Notes: a model not told the origin generated them from the sequence alone. A DNA stretch of 64,000 nucleotides from Terriglobia bacterium (GCA_020073305.1 JAIQFK010000005.1:124001-188000), one strand, 5' to 3'. Shown: positions 1 to 9,591, counted from the stretch's first letter. Numbers and translations are program-made.

Positions 1-1086
1 CGGCAAAGAGATGCCGAGATTAGCGTGCTTGGATTCGCCGGGTCCGTTAACCACGCAGCCCATCACGGCCACGCGCATCTCTTCCACGCCTTTGTGATGC
101 GCCTTCCAGACCGGCATCTGCTCGCGCAAATAGGTCTGGATCTGGTCGGCCATTTCCTGGAAGAACGTGCTGGTGGTCCGGCCGCAGCCTGGGCACGCCG
201 TGACTTGCGGGGTGAAGCTGCGAATGCCGAGCGATTGCAGAATCTGCTGCGAGACGATGACCTCTTCGGTGCGGTCGCCGTTGGGAAGCGGCGTCAGTGA
301 GGTCCGGATGGTATCGCCGATGCCTTCCTGCAGTACCACGGCGAGCGCGGCGGTGGTGGCGACAATGCCTTTCGATCCCATGCCGGCTTCGGTGAGCCCG
401 AGATGAAGCGGGTAATCGCAGCGCGCCGCGAGCGCGCGGTACACGTCGATCAGATCCTGCACGCCGCTGACCTTGGCGCTCAGGATGATTTTGTCGTGCG
501 CCAAGCCATAGCGCTCGGCAGCCTTAGCGGATTCGGTGGCGCTCACCACGATGGCTTCGAGCGTGACCTCGCGGGCGTCCTTGGGTTCGGCGAGCTGGGA
601 GTTCTCGTCCATGAGGCGCGTGAGCAACACCTGATCGAGCGAGCCCCAGTTCACGCCGATGCGAACGGGTTTGTCATATTCGACGGCCACTTCGATCATG
701 GTGCGGAAATTATCGTCGTGTTTCTTGCCGATGTTGACGTTTCCGGGATTGATGCGGTACTTGGCGAGCGCCCGCGCGCATTCCGGATATTTCCTCAGCA
801 GGATGTGGCCGTTGTAATGAAAATCGCCAATGATGGGTACCGGGACACCGAACTTATCCAGGCAGTCGACGATCTTGGGGACCGCGGCGGCGGCCTCCTC
901 GGTGTTCACCGTAACCCGCACCAACTCGGAGCCGGCGCGCGCCAGCGCCATCACCTGGTTGATGGTGGAAGCGGTGTCAGCGGTGTCGGTGTTCGTCATG
1001 GACTGGACGACGATGGGATGATTGCCGCCCACCTTCACGCCCGATACATCGACCACAGCCGCCGCGCGGCGGCATTTCACAGCCAT
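1..1086 (-). CDS. ispG: 4-hydroxy-3-methylbut-2-enyl diphosphate synthase IspG, C-terminus cut by window edge
   Basis: IspG (GcpE) is the [4Fe-4S] enzyme that reductively converts MEcPP to HMBPP in the cytosolic MEP isoprenoid pathway. Translating the reverse strand gives 362 open codons with no stop before position 1. The N-terminus has the family pattern [17 protein letters not shown], followed by VRVTVN, a GDFHYNG segment, the RINPGN segment, HLGLTEAG, and near the edge ACPGCGRT and a GCVVNGPGE segment, which carry the cluster cysteines. The ATG at 1086 has a GGAGG about 7 bases upstream. The gene is divergent from the M28 peptidase over a 66 bp gap. Only the last few residues are missing. 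Confidence 0.95.
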   Translation of the reverse strand, partial: MAVKCRRAAAVVDVSGVKVGGNHPIVVQSMTNTDTADTASTINQVMALARAGSELVRVTVNTEEAAAAVPKIVDCLDKFGVPVPIIGDFHYNGHILLRKYPECARALAKYRINPGNVNIGKKHDDNFRTMIEVAVEYDKPVRIGVNWGSLDQVLLTRLMDENSQLAEPKDAREVTLEAIVVSATESAKAAERYGLAHDKIILSAKVSGVQDLIDVYRALAARCDYPLHLGLTEAGMGSKGIVATTAALAVVLQEGIGDTIRTSLTPLPNGDRTEEVIVSQQILQSLGIRSFTPQVTACPGCGRTTSTFFQEMADQIQTYLREQMPVWKAHHKGVEEMRVAVMGCVVNGPGESKHANLGISLP

Positions 1087-1152
1087 CAAAACCTCCGGGA
1101 ACTATTGATCTTAGCATTCGATTAGCGATAGCATGGGCGTCCGCGCATTCAG

Positions 1153-2718
1153 GTGAGTGGCACTCACGGAGATCTCCGCATTCAACACTCTTCACGCAAA
1201 GGACAGGCGCGTTTCCGGCTCGCCGCGGGTTCTGCGCTCCTTTTATTTGTTTTTCTGCTCGCGGCGGAGCAGGCGCCGCTCGCGCCGCAGATCCAGGCCG
1301 CGGTCGATCACGTCTCCGCTAATTCCCTGCGCGGACATCTCGCCTTTATCGCGTCGGATCTGCTGGAAGGCCGCGCCACTCCCTCGCGCGGGCTGGATCT
1401 GGCGGCGGAGTATATCGCCGCGCAGTTTCGCCGTGCCGGTCTCGAGCCCGCAGGCGACGACGGATATTACCAGACCGCGGAAATGATCGAGATCGAACCG
1501 CCGAAAGACGGATTTGAGATGACGATCGTGGACCATGGCCGTGCGATTTCGGTGAACAGCGAGGAAGTCACTCCGCGATTTCATACAGCGCTCGAGATCC
1601 CGGGAAAGAGCCTCTACAAGCTGGACGGGCACGACGAACCGGCGATGAAGGATCTCAAGGCGGAGGATGTCGACGGCAAGGTCGTGGTGACGGAACTGCC
1701 GGATTTCTCGGGCGCCGTTGCGGGCGATGCGATCCGTAGGTTCCGCATGCTGTTGAGCGCCATCCGGCGAGCCAGGCCGGCGCTGACGGTGATGCTCACG
1801 CGGGACGGCATCGCCGAGTTAAACACCCGGCTGGTCACTCCCGAGGAGGACAAAACGGCTGGGCCTTTGCGCCTGATCGTGCGCAATTCCGAAGCGCTGA
1901 AGTGGTACGCTGCGCTCGGGCCCGGCCCAACCCTGGCGGTGCTGAAGTTGCGCCTGCCGGAGCCCAGGGAAACACGGGTGAAACTGCGCAATGTGATCGG
2001 GCTGCTGCGCGGATCCGACCCCGCTCTCAAACAGAGCTACGTGCTGGTGACGGCGCACTACGATCACCTGGGCATGCGGCCAGAAGGCGACGGTGACCGA
2101 ATTTTTAACGGCGCCAACGACGACGGAAGCGGAACGGTCTCGGTCATCGAGCTGGCTTCCGCTCTGGCAACGCTCAACCCGCGGCCCAAGCGAAGCATCG
2201 TCTTCATGACCTTCTTTGGCGAGGAGGAAGGCGATCTTGGCTCCCACTATTACGCAGACCACCCGGTCTTTCCGATCGAGAAGACGGTGGCCGATGTGAA
2301 CCTCGAGCAGGTGGGCCGTACTGATGCGGCCGATGGCCCGAAGCTCTCGCAGGGCACGTTTACCGGCGACGATTACTCCGATCTGCCGCGCGTGTTTCGA
2401 GCCGCGGGCAAGCGGACGGGCGTGCGCGTTCTCAGCGACAAACCGTATGGCGACTCCTTTTTTGCGCGCAGCGATAACGTCGCCTTTGCCGAGAAAGGGA
2501 TTCCCGCTCACACTCTGGCCGTGGCATTTGAGTTTTCCGACTATCACCAGGTCGGCGATAAATGGCAGAAGATCGATTACGATAACATGGCCAAAGTCGA
2601 CCGGATGCTGGCGTTGGGCTTGATCATGCTGGCTGACAGTCCCCGTGCGCCTCGATGGAACGAATCCATTCCGGAAGCCGAGAAGTATGTGGAGGCGTGG
2701 CGGGAGCATCACCGGTAG
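1153..2718 (+). CDS. Secreted M28 family zinc aminopeptidase
   Basis: A 521-residue exported peptidase of family M28, which cleaves N-terminal residues from peptides with two zinc ions. A hydrophobic stretch at about residues 24-38 follows a basic n-region and looks like a signal peptide or anchor. Zinc and catalytic signatures are AHYDHLG (His302, Asp304), NGANDDGSG (Asp323/Asp324) and FFGEEEGDLGS (Glu357-359). The region between about 130 and 240 probably holds a PA-like insert, as in many M28 enzymes. The only start codon before the hydrophobic stretch in this frame is the GTG at 1153, so the n-region is rather long (about 22 residues). Substrate is unknown; extracellular protein scavenging is the usual role. 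Confidence 0.85.
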   Translation: MSGTHGDLRIQHSSRKGQARFRLAAGSALLLFVFLLAAEQAPLAPQIQAAVDHVSANSLRGHLAFIASDLLEGRATPSRGLDLAAEYIAAQFRRAGLEPAGDDGYYQTAEMIEIEPPKDGFEMTIVDHGRAISVNSEEVTPRFHTALEIPGKSLYKLDGHDEPAMKDLKAEDVDGKVVVTELPDFSGAVAGDAIRRFRMLLSAIRRARPALTVMLTRDGIAELNTRLVTPEEDKTAGPLRLIVRNSEALKWYAALGPGPTLAVLKLRLPEPRETRVKLRNVIGLLRGSDPALKQSYVLVTAHYDHLGMRPEGDGDRIFNGANDDGSGTVSVIELASALATLNPRPKRSIVFMTFFGEEEGDLGSHYYADHPVFPIEKTVADVNLEQVGRTDAADGPKLSQGTFTGDDYSDLPRVFRAAGKRTGVRVLSDKPYGDSFFARSDNVAFAEKGIPAHTLAVAFEFSDYHQVGDKWQKIDYDNMAKVDRMLALGLIMLADSPRAPRWNESIPEAEKYVEAWREHHR

Positions 2719-2941
2719 CGCGCGGGCCGTCAAACTCCTGACAGCCCGACCCGTCCGTCAGAATCCTGACAGGCGATCACCTGACTTCAGCGCAATAGGT
2801 CAAGAGCCGCGCTCGGGTAACCCGTTGCCAGTGCAGAGGGTCGCGGTCTCTCCTTTCGATGATCCAATTGGCCCCTCGCTTGCCACGAACTCTACCGGCG
2901 CATCTCGTGGCTGGAGCGTTCGTGTTCACTGGAGATAACCA

Positions 2942-3787
2942 TTGTCACCTTCACCGGCATTCATAAGAGGAGTCCCCGAACCTAGATCCGCTTCGTACGC
3001 CGGCTCGGTTCGGCCCCGGCGGCTCGATCTAGGGATGCTGGCAGGCGTCGTGATCGCCCTGGTGGCAACCGTGGCCGGTATCGCTTCCACCGGAGTCAGC
3101 CTGAAATATTTCCTGCAACCAACCGGCGCGCTCATCGTGCTGGGCGGGACCCTGGGCGTCACCATCATCACCACGCCGCACACCAGCTTGTTCTACGCGG
3201 CGCGGCGGGTTAGCCAGCTTTTCCGGAATTCAGTCTTCGACCGTGAAGCCCTGATTGAAGAGATCGTCTCCTATTCGAGGGTTGCCCGGAGCAAAGGCTT
3301 GTTTGCCATCGAGCCTTTGATTGAACAAGCCAGCAATAAATTTCTCGCGGACGCATTGCTGCTTGCCATGGATGTGAAGCAGCGGTCGGAATTGCAGTCG
3401 GCACTGGAGGACAAAGTCCGGTTGCGTGAGCGCCAAGGCGAAGGGGACGCCCGCATTCTCGAGGTTGCGGGCGGTTTCGCTCCTACGATCGGCGTAGTGG
3501 GAACCGTGGTTGGGTTAATCGACGTGTTCCGGCAATTTTCCACGCCCAGCTCGGTGGTGAACGGCGTTGGCACGGCTTTCGTTTCCACGATCTACGGCCT
3601 GGTTTTGGCGAACGTGGTGCTGCTGCCGGCGGCACAACGCATCCGCGCCAGGGTGGCCGAGGCATTCGAAACTCAGGAACTCATGATGGAGGGTGTGCTT
3701 TGCGTTTTCGACGGCATCCATCCCTCGGTGATGCGCCAGCGGCTGCATTGCTTCCTCCGCGAGACCGAAGAGCCGCATGACGCCTAG
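2942..3787 (+). CDS. motA: MotA/TolQ/ExbB-type proton channel subunit (MotA family)
   Basis: A 281-residue inner-membrane protein of the MotA family, which pairs with MotB to form a proton-driven stator. Four hydrophobic segments are visible at about 33-52, 60-80, 178-196 and 205-228. The cytoplasmic loop between the second and third is charged, and the TIGVVGTVVGLI segment of the third helix is typical. The chosen start is TTG at 2942, with GGAG 8 bases upstream. The core alignment begins at about residue 27, so a later start such as the ATG at 3035 is possible. It overlaps the MotB-like gene by 11 bases. No flagellar genes are in the window, so the energised machine (flagellum, gliding or envelope) cannot be told. 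Confidence 0.85.
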   Translation: MSPSPAFIRGVPEPRSASYAGSVRPRRLDLGMLAGVVIALVATVAGIASTGVSLKYFLQPTGALIVLGGTLGVTIITTPHTSLFYAARRVSQLFRNSVFDREALIEEIVSYSRVARSKGLFAIEPLIEQASNKFLADALLLAMDVKQRSELQSALEDKVRLRERQGEGDARILEVAGGFAPTIGVVGTVVGLIDVFRQFSTPSSVVNGVGTAFVSTIYGLVLANVVLLPAAQRIRARVAEAFETQELMMEGVLCVFDGIHPSVMRQRLHCFLRETEEPHDA

Positions 3788-4412
3788 CTACCTTCGCCGC
3801 GACACGGCCATCCGCGACCGCTGGATGATCAGCTACATGGACGTGCTGACGATTCTGCTGATCTTCTTCGTGGCCATCGCGGCACAGATCCGTCTGCATC
3901 CGGATCAGAAACCGGTTACCGCGCCCGCGCCGACGCCCGCGCCGACGCCTGCACCCCCGCCGGTAGCAACTGCACCTTCCGATCCGCGCCAGACCCTGCT
4001 CGCGCTCCGGCAGAAGCTTGAGCCATATGGTCTGGAGATGCGAATCGAGCCCCGTGGCCTCGTCATCAGCCTTCCGCAGGCCATTTTGTTTTCGTCCGGA
4101 GAAGACCGGGTTAGCCCGCGCGGCTTGCCGATCATTGAGCACATCGCGGACGTGCTGCGTGACGTTCCAAACGAAGTCACCCTCATCGGGCATGCCGACG
4201 CGGTCCCCATTCACAACCGTCATTTCCTGAACAACTGGGATCTGGCGGCGGCTCGCAGCCTGAGAATGCTCGAACTGCTGAGCCAGCGCTACGGGATTCC
4301 GGAGTCGCGCTTATCGATCTCCAGCTATGGCACTTATCGTCCCGCCAGCCCGAACGACACACCCGACGGCCGCGCGCACAACCGGCGTGTCGAAGTTGTA
4401 ATCGCACAGTAA
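3777..4412 (+). CDS. motB: MotB-like stator protein with OmpA peptidoglycan-binding domain
   Basis: A 211-residue partner of the upstream MotA. The single membrane helix at about 18-40 contains YMDVLTILLIFFV, whose Asp22 sits where MotB carries its proton-accepting aspartate. An Ala/Pro-rich linker (about 48-68) leads to an OmpA-like domain with LIGHADAVP, NWDLAAARSLRML and a terminal NRRVEVV, which anchors to peptidoglycan. At 211 residues it is shorter than classical MotB (about 260-310), mainly in the periplasmic linker. Translational coupling with motA is expected from the 11-base overlap. The protein could serve a non-flagellar stator; sequence alone does not decide. Confidence 0.85.
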   Translation: MTPSYLRRDTAIRDRWMISYMDVLTILLIFFVAIAAQIRLHPDQKPVTAPAPTPAPTPAPPPVATAPSDPRQTLLALRQKLEPYGLEMRIEPRGLVISLPQAILFSSGEDRVSPRGLPIIEHIADVLRDVPNEVTLIGHADAVPIHNRHFLNNWDLAAARSLRMLELLSQRYGIPESRLSISSYGTYRPASPNDTPDGRAHNRRVEVVIAQ

Positions 4413-4438
4413 TCAAAGGTCCGCGGGCGGGGCCCGAA

Positions 4439-4570
4439 CTACCGTTTGATGAGGTGCACGCCAATCAAGTACATCGCGACACCGGCCAGCACGAAGACGG
4501 CGATCAGCGCGATCGCCATCCATCCGGGGCGTTCTTTTTGGGGAATGGGCTGATTTTCCTGGTCTGCCAT
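4439..4570 (-). CDS. Small single-pass membrane protein, 43 residues
   Basis: A short reverse-strand gene that is easily missed. Its ATG at 4570 has GGGAGG at a normal distance of 8 bases. The product has a polar N-terminus (MADQENQPIPQKERPG) and one strongly hydrophobic helix at about 18-39, ending in a basic tail. It ends 26 bases from the convergent motB stop and is divergent from ftsY. No function can be assigned. The good ribosome site and amphipathic layout argue that it is real, possibly a small subunit or modulator of a membrane complex. Confidence 0.6.
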   Translation of the reverse strand: MADQENQPIPQKERPGWMAIALIAVFVLAGVAMYLIGVHLIKR

Positions 4571-4617
4571 CCGAAGAGCCTCCCGAGTATATCGCGAATC
4601 CCGTTTTGGCCGGTTGT

Positions 4618-4623
4618 TACAAT
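4618..4623 (+). promoter_or_regulatory. Candidate -10 element for ftsY
   Basis: TACAAT lies 8 bases before the ftsY ATG at 4632, so transcription would start at or within a couple of bases of the start codon. No Shine-Dalgarno is present between. A convincing -35 was not found. Confidence 0.4.
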
Positions 4624-4631
4624 GAATCAAA

Positions 4632-5582
4632 ATGATCCAAACGTTATTCGGCTCGGTGGAGCAAGAGCCATCCCTGCTGGAACGGCTGAAGAGCGGAGTC
4701 GAGAAGACACGCGCCGGGCTGGTTTCACGCCTCGAAGATGCGCTCGCGGGCAAGAAAGAGATTGACGCCGATCTGCTGGATGAGCTGGAATACACGCTCA
4801 TCAGCGCCGATATTGGGGTCCAGACCACAAACGAGATCCTGGAGCGCATCCGGCAGCAGGTGGACCGCAAGCTGGTGGGTGATGCCGCTGAATTGCGCGG
4901 TCTAATTCGCCAGCACCTGCTCGAGATTCTGCAGTCGACCGAGCGTCCGGTGACCCATGTGAACGAGCCGCCGGCCGTGGTCATGGTCGTGGGTGTCAAC
5001 GGGGCGGGAAAAACCACCAGTATCGGCAAACTCGCGCATCGCTACAAAGCCGAGGGCCGCTCGGTGCTGCTGTGCGCCGCCGACACCTTCCGCGCCGCGG
5101 CCGTTGAGCAGCTCGAGATCTGGGGTGAGCGCACCGCCACCGACGTGATCCGCCAGCAGCCGGGCGCCGATCCCAGCGCGGTGCTGTTCGATGCCTTGCA
5201 GGCGGCGCGCGCGCGAAAAGCGGATTACGTGATCGTCGACACTGCGGGCCGTCTGCAAACCAAGGCGAACCTCATGGCTGAGCTGGAGAAAATGCGGCGG
5301 ACGGCGGGCCGCGTGATTCCGGGAGCGCCGCATGAAGTGCTCCTCGTGCTCGACGCCACCACGGGGCAGAACGGGCTTGAGCAGGCACGGCGTTTCACCG
5401 AAACCTCCGGCGTGACGGGTATCCTTCTGGCCAAGCTCGATGGCACGGCCAAGGGTGGTGTGGTGGTGGCTATCGCCCGCGAACTCAACCTGCCGATCCG
5501 TTATGTGGGCATCGGCGAGAAGGCCGATGATCTCCTGCCATTTGATCCGGAGAAATTCATCGCGTCGCTGTTCGAACCATGA
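4632..5582 (+). CDS. ftsY: Signal recognition particle receptor FtsY
   Basis: FtsY is the membrane-associated SRP receptor GTPase that docks ribosome-SRP complexes at the Sec translocon. The 316-residue protein lacks the long acidic N-terminal A domain of E. coli FtsY and begins almost directly with the four-helix N domain (about 10-100). The G domain shows the P-loop GVNGAGKTT (121-129), [11 protein letters not shown], the DTAGR motif, LDATTGQNG and the specificity motif [11 protein letters not shown]. It starts at an ATG with no visible ribosome site. Its stop overlaps the ribD start in an ATGA, giving an ftsY-ribD-ribE unit. Confidence 0.97.
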   Translation: MIQTLFGSVEQEPSLLERLKSGVEKTRAGLVSRLEDALAGKKEIDADLLDELEYTLISADIGVQTTNEILERIRQQVDRKLVGDAAELRGLIRQHLLEILQSTERPVTHVNEPPAVVMVVGVNGAGKTTSIGKLAHRYKAEGRSVLLCAADTFRAAAVEQLEIWGERTATDVIRQQPGADPSAVLFDALQAARARKADYVIVDTAGRLQTKANLMAELEKMRRTAGRVIPGAPHEVLLVLDATTGQNGLEQARRFTETSGVTGILLAKLDGTAKGGVVVAIARELNLPIRYVGIGEKADDLLPFDPEKFIASLFEP

Positions 5583-6682
5583 ACTCCGCGTTTTTGCGCG
5601 AGGCGCTGGAACTGGCGCGCCAGGGAAAGGGGCAAACCAGTCCCAATCCAGCAGTGGGCGCGGTGGTGGTGCGGGACGGTGAAGTGGTCGGCCGCGGTTT
5701 TCATACCTACGGCGGCACAAAACACGCCGAGATCCGGGCGCTCGACGAAGCGGGCCAACGGGCGCGAGGCGCCACGCTCTACATCAATCTGGAGCCTTGC
5801 TCGCACGAGGGACGCACGGGGCCATGTGCGGACGCGCTGATCACGGCGGGAGTCAGCCGCGTGATCGCCGCCATGCAGGATCCCAATCCGCGCGTCGCCG
5901 GGGAAGGATTCAGCAAGCTGCGCTCGGCCGGCATCGAGGTCGAGCTGGCGCCGGAGTTCGCCGCCGAAGCGGAGAAGCTGAACGAGGAATTCGTGCATTT
6001 CATGCGAACCGGCCGGCCGCTGGTGACGCTGAAGACCGCGCTTACGCTCGATGGGAAGATCGCGGCCCCCGACGACAATCGCGGCTGGATTACGAGTGGC
6101 GTGGCCCGCGCTCACGTTCAGCAGTTGCGCCACAACGCAGATGCTATCCTGACCGGCGTGGGAACGGTGCTGGCGGATGACTGCCTCCTGACAGACCGGA
6201 CGGGCCTGCCGCGCAGCCGGCCGCTCCTCCGGCTGGTGGCTGATTCCCTGCTCCGCATTCCACTCGACTCCAGAATGTTGACAAGCTCTGAAAGCGATCT
6301 GGCGATCATGACTACCTCGGCAGCTTCCGCCGAGCGGCGCAAGTCCTTGGAGGATCGGGGTGTGAGGGTGCTGACGTTCGATGGCCCCGGCGGAAGAACC
6401 GATCTGCGGCGCCTGGTGGAATGGCTGGGCGAGGCGAAATACCTGTCTCTGCTCATCGAGGCGGGAAGCATGCTGAACTGGTCGGCGCTGGATAGCGGAA
6501 TCGTCGACAAGATCTTCTTTTACTATGCGCCGAAGATTCTGGGAGGCATGGAATCGTTGCCGATGGCGGGCGGAAAAGGACGCCGGCGGCGCACGGACGC
6601 GATCGTGCTCAACGGCATCCAGGTGCACCCTATCGCCGAAGATGAATTTGCAGTGGAAGGGTACGTCCGGAAGGAGCTCTAG
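5579..6682 (+). CDS. ribD: Bifunctional riboflavin biosynthesis deaminase/reductase RibD
   Basis: RibD carries out two successive cytosolic steps of riboflavin synthesis: deamination of the pyrimidine and NADPH-dependent reduction of the ribose chain. The N-terminal cytidine-deaminase-like domain has the zinc ligands in KHAEIRAL (His49, catalytic Glu51) and [12 protein letters not shown] (Cys74, Cys83). The reductase domain follows from about residue 145 with [12 protein letters not shown] and a GVGTVLADD segment. Length (367) is normal. The start overlaps the ftsY stop by four bases and the next gene is ribE, so the three are probably co-transcribed. Confidence 0.97.
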   Translation: MNSAFLREALELARQGKGQTSPNPAVGAVVVRDGEVVGRGFHTYGGTKHAEIRALDEAGQRARGATLYINLEPCSHEGRTGPCADALITAGVSRVIAAMQDPNPRVAGEGFSKLRSAGIEVELAPEFAAEAEKLNEEFVHFMRTGRPLVTLKTALTLDGKIAAPDDNRGWITSGVARAHVQQLRHNADAILTGVGTVLADDCLLTDRTGLPRSRPLLRLVADSLLRIPLDSRMLTSSESDLAIMTTSAASAERRKSLEDRGVRVLTFDGPGGRTDLRRLVEWLGEAKYLSLLIEAGSMLNWSALDSGIVDKIFFYYAPKILGGMESLPMAGGKGRRRRTDAIVLNGIQVHPIAEDEFAVEGYVRKEL

Positions 6683-7294
6683 GTGTTCACCGGGATCATT
6701 GAGGAACTGGGGACGGTCGACTCGCTGGTGAAACAAACGGCGGGCGCGCGTTTGCGCGTTCGATGCGCGCGCGTGCTCGAGGATCTGAAGCAGGGATCGA
6801 GCATTGCGGTGAATGGTGTGTGCCTCACCGCGGTCGATCTGGGCCGCGACTCCTTTTCAGCCGATCTCGCGCCCGAAACGCTGCGCCGAAGCAACCTCGG
6901 CGATCTGGCAGCGGGATCACGCGTGAATCTGGAGCGGCCGCTTTCGCCAACCGACCGCTTGAGCGGCCACATCGTGCAGGGACACGTGGATGGGACCGGC
7001 GAGTTTCTGTCGCTCGAACTGGTGGGTGATGAAAACTGGTGGCTGAAGCTTCGCGTGCCCCCGGAGTTGGACCGCTACCTGGTGTTTAAGGGATCGATTG
7101 CCATCGACGGCATCAGTCTCACCATCGCTTCACTCGAACAAAGCGTGCTCGGCGTCACAATTATTCCACACACATATCAGATGACTTCCCTGGGCGCTCA
7201 CAAGCCGGGAGATCGCGTGAATCTGGAATGCGATGTGCTCGCCAAACACGTGGAGAAGCTATTGCAGAGCCTGGAATATTTCGGGAAGCGGTAA
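6683..7294 (+). CDS. ribE: Riboflavin synthase alpha chain
   Basis: Dismutates two 6,7-dimethyl-8-ribityllumazine molecules to riboflavin. The 203-residue protein starts at GTG, immediately after the ribD stop, with the hallmark MFTGIIEELG. It contains two lumazine-binding repeats, the first with GSSIAVNGVCLT and the second with GSIAIDGISLT. GHIVQGHVDGTG lies at the junction. The ribBA and ribH genes are not in the window. The 3' end overlaps the convergent Uma2 gene by 36 bases. Confidence 0.96.
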   Translation: MFTGIIEELGTVDSLVKQTAGARLRVRCARVLEDLKQGSSIAVNGVCLTAVDLGRDSFSADLAPETLRRSNLGDLAAGSRVNLERPLSPTDRLSGHIVQGHVDGTGEFLSLELVGDENWWLKLRVPPELDRYLVFKGSIAIDGISLTIASLEQSVLGVTIIPHTYQMTSLGAHKPGDRVNLECDVLAKHVEKLLQSLEYFGKR

Positions 7295-7774
7295 TTCGAT
7301 TTCGGGGTCCTGGGTGCGCAGGATGCCGTCCTTCGATTCGTGACTGCCTTCTTTCGTGTACACCCAGGCGCGATGAGTGCACGGGTTTATAACCCAAACG
7401 TAACGCACGCCAAAGTTCAGGTAATCGTCGATCCTCTCCTGCATTTCCGACACGCGGTCGTCTTTGGAGAGGATCTCGATGGCGATGAGGGGTGGCTTTG
7501 TGAAGATCTGTTCGGTGGGCCGCGCTCCGTACATGACGCAGATATCCAGCATGCGAAAGCGCGCCGAATCAACTTGCACGCGCTGTTCGATGTACGGGCG
7601 GATGTTCAGTTTGCGTTTCAGGGAGCGGAAATAAGCGTATATCTCGCCTTGAAGTTCACTGTGATCTCGTTCTCCCACATTCCTCTCCACGATCGCGCCA
7701 TCTACGTAATCGCAGTCGGGATCGTAGCTGGTTTGCAGGTATTCATCCACCGAAACGAGCGTTCGGGAGGGCAT
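7259..7774 (-). CDS. Uma2 family (DUF820) putative restriction-endonuclease-fold protein
   Basis: A 171-residue member of the Uma2/DUF820 family, which has a PD-(D/E)XK nuclease-like fold but mostly unknown biology and is very abundant in cyanobacteria and acidobacteria. Visible family features are the N-terminal VSVDEYLQTS, the acidic DYVDGAIVER, the RMLDICVM strand, the LIAIEILSKDDR segment with candidate active-site residues, and RYVWVINP. Its C-terminus overlaps the end of ribE on the other strand. It stands upstream of nothing obviously related; the DHH phosphoesterase gene ends only 9 bases before its start and may share a transcript. Confidence 0.8.
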   Translation of the reverse strand: MPSRTLVSVDEYLQTSYDPDCDYVDGAIVERNVGERDHSELQGEIYAYFRSLKRKLNIRPYIEQRVQVDSARFRMLDICVMYGARPTEQIFTKPPLIAIEILSKDDRVSEMQERIDDYLNFGVRYVWVINPCTHRAWVYTKEGSHESKDGILRTQDPEIELPLPEIFQALQ

Positions 7775-7783
7775 AGGTCTATT

Positions 7784-8737
7784 CTAGCGCTTGAGCTCTT
7801 CGATGATCTCCGCCGCCACGGCGCGCGCCTTTTCGAGTTCGCCCGGCGGGAAGCTGATAGCGCCAACGCGCGGATGGCCGCCACCGCCGTAGCGCTCACA
7901 GATGGTTGCCAGGTTGTGCCTTGGCTCCTGGGGCGCCCAGGGATTCGAACCCACGGAGATCTTGGTGCGGAAGCTGGAAGGACTTACCGAAACCGTGTAA
8001 GTGGAATCGGGAAAAAGGTAGTACGGAATGAATTTGCTGTAGCCCTCGAGATCACAACCTGTCAGGTCGAAGTAAACCACGCCGTTATCCTGATGCGCAC
8101 GGCTTTGGATCAGGTCCACAGAGGCGAGATGCCGCTGATACAGCGTATCAAATAGCTTCTCCACTTCAGGCTCGGCCACGATCTCTTCCAGCGTGCGGTG
8201 CTGCATCCAGAGGATGATCTTCTGCACCATTTCCGACCCTTTCGATCCCTCGATGACCAGCGTCAGTTTCATGGCCGGCGCGGCCATTTCAACAGCCGCC
8301 TTCGCGTCCGCATATTGAGCGCCATCGATGATGTTGGCCCAGTGGACTAACTGGTCGAGGTCGGAGGCTTCGAAGCCGTACTTGTTCTTGGCCACCGTGC
8401 TGATGAAGAGAGTGCACGACTTGAACGAGGGATCGTACAGCTTGCGGCCGCTGGTGTCCTGCCGGTAATGCTCGGCATCTTCGGGAGTCAGGAACGCGCT
8501 CTGGTGATGATCGAACCACCAGGTGAGATGAGGATTGCTCGAATACTTGAAATCGACAATCGCGTTCTCATCGCCGTCGAAGAGCTCGGGCTCGAACATT
8601 TGCGAAGCCTTGTGCATCATGCCCGTGAAGGCGAATTTCGCGTTGGGGTGAAATACGCCCTGCATGAAGCGGCTGAAGAAAGCCGCCGAAGCCGCGCCGT
8701 CAAAGCAGTGATCGTGGTAGAGGATGCGGATGCGCAT
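7784..8737 (-). CDS. DHH superfamily phosphoesterase
   Basis: A 317-residue protein of the DHH/DHHA1 phosphoesterase superfamily, which includes nanoRNase/pAp-phosphatase NrnA, c-di-AMP hydrolases and RecJ. Metal-binding motifs are HDHCFDG near residues 8-14, Asp62 in VDFKY, and DHH at 76-78. The C-terminal GGGGHPRVGAISF (about 285-297) matches the DHHA1 substrate-binding GGGH loop. No membrane or regulatory domain is present. It could degrade short oligonucleotides or a cyclic dinucleotide product; the sequence does not say which. Confidence 0.85.
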   Translation of the reverse strand: MRIRILYHDHCFDGAASAAFFSRFMQGVFHPNAKFAFTGMMHKASQMFEPELFDGDENAIVDFKYSSNPHLTWWFDHHQSAFLTPEDAEHYRQDTSGRKLYDPSFKSCTLFISTVAKNKYGFEASDLDQLVHWANIIDGAQYADAKAAVEMAAPAMKLTLVIEGSKGSEMVQKIILWMQHRTLEEIVAEPEVEKLFDTLYQRHLASVDLIQSRAHQDNGVVYFDLTGCDLEGYSKFIPYYLFPDSTYTVSVSPSSFRTKISVGSNPWAPQEPRHNLATICERYGGGGHPRVGAISFPPGELEKARAVAAEIIEELKR

Positions 8738-8808
8738 GGATCGGCGTGAGTAGAAAACCTAATAGATTGCACTAAGCGCGCGACAAATGCAATAGCAATT
8801 CTCAGGAT

Positions 8809-9591
8809 TTACGAATTCGCCGCTGTCCCGCAAAGCCGGGCAAAATTCCGGGTGGTAACCTCCGCGGCATGTTCCGGGGACCAGCCGCGCACCTCCGCCA
8901 GACGGCGGACGGTTTCCGCGATAAATGCCGGCTCATTCCGTTTGCCGCGGTAAGGAACCGGCGCGAGATAAGGCGCGTCCGTCTCGACCAGCAGGCGATT
9001 CTCCGGTGCGAGCGCCGCCGACTTTCGAACATCGTCCGCTTTTGGGAATGTCAGGATGCCGCCGAAGCTGAGATGGAAGCCCAGTTCCAGCGCTCGTTCC
9101 GCTTCGCCGGGACCTCCGGTAAAGCAGTGCATAATACCGCCGAACGGCAGACCATGCTCGCGGAGGATCGCCAGGGTGTCGTCCCAGGCCTCGCGCGTGT
9201 GGATGACGATGGGCTTCCCGGCTCGCGCAGCCAGCGCGAGCTGCGCGGAGAACATGGTGCGCTGCACGTCACGCGGCGAAAAGTCGTAATGGTAATCCAG
9301 GCCGATTTCGCCTACGGCCAGCACCTTGGCAAGGCGCGCGAGTTCGGTCAGGCGGTCCAAAGTCTCTGAAGTGGCTTTGGCGGCGTCGTGGGGATGCACG
9401 CCCACCGTCGCGTAAATGAATGCGTGTCGCTCGGCGAGCCGGATGCCGGCCTCAAGGTCCGGCGGACCGTTGCCGGTTCCGATGGCCACGATGCGCTCGA
9501 TGCCTGCCGCCCGGGCGCGCTCGATGGCGGCATCGCGGTCAGCGTCGAATTGCTCGCTGTCCAGATGACAGTGCGAATCGACCAGCTTCAC
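8809..9591 (-). CDS. tatD: TatD family metal-dependent hydrolase
   Basis: A 260-residue TIM-barrel metallohydrolase of the TatD family, linked to DNA 3' end processing and D-aminoacyl-tRNA-type housekeeping roles. Metal ligands are seen in VDSHCHLDS (His7, His9), VGEIGLDYHY (Glu), VIHTREAWDD (His), GIMHCFTGG (His) and LVETDAPYLAP (Asp). Full length. Its start codon overlaps the metG stop by four bases. The metG-tatD pairing is widespread in bacteria and supports co-expression. A 71 bp gap separates it from the DHH gene downstream. Confidence 0.93.
   Translation of the reverse strand: MKLVDSHCHLDSEQFDADRDAAIERARAAGIERIVAIGTGNGPPDLEAGIRLAERHAFIYATVGVHPHDAAKATSETLDRLTELARLAKVLAVGEIGLDYHYDFSPRDVQRTMFSAQLALAARAGKPIVIHTREAWDDTLAILREHGLPFGGIMHCFTGGPGEAERALELGFHLSFGGILTFPKADDVRKSAALAPENRLLVETDAPYLAPVPYRGKRNEPAFIAETVRRLAEVRGWSPEHAAEVTTRNFARLCGTAANS

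Noticed and set aside
5501-6736. 411-codon frame opposite ribD
   Set aside because: Antisense to a confirmed ribD with zinc motifs.
7340-8155. Long open frame opposite the Uma2 and DHH genes
   Set aside because: It spans two well-supported reverse-strand genes with recognised motifs and has no domain of its own.
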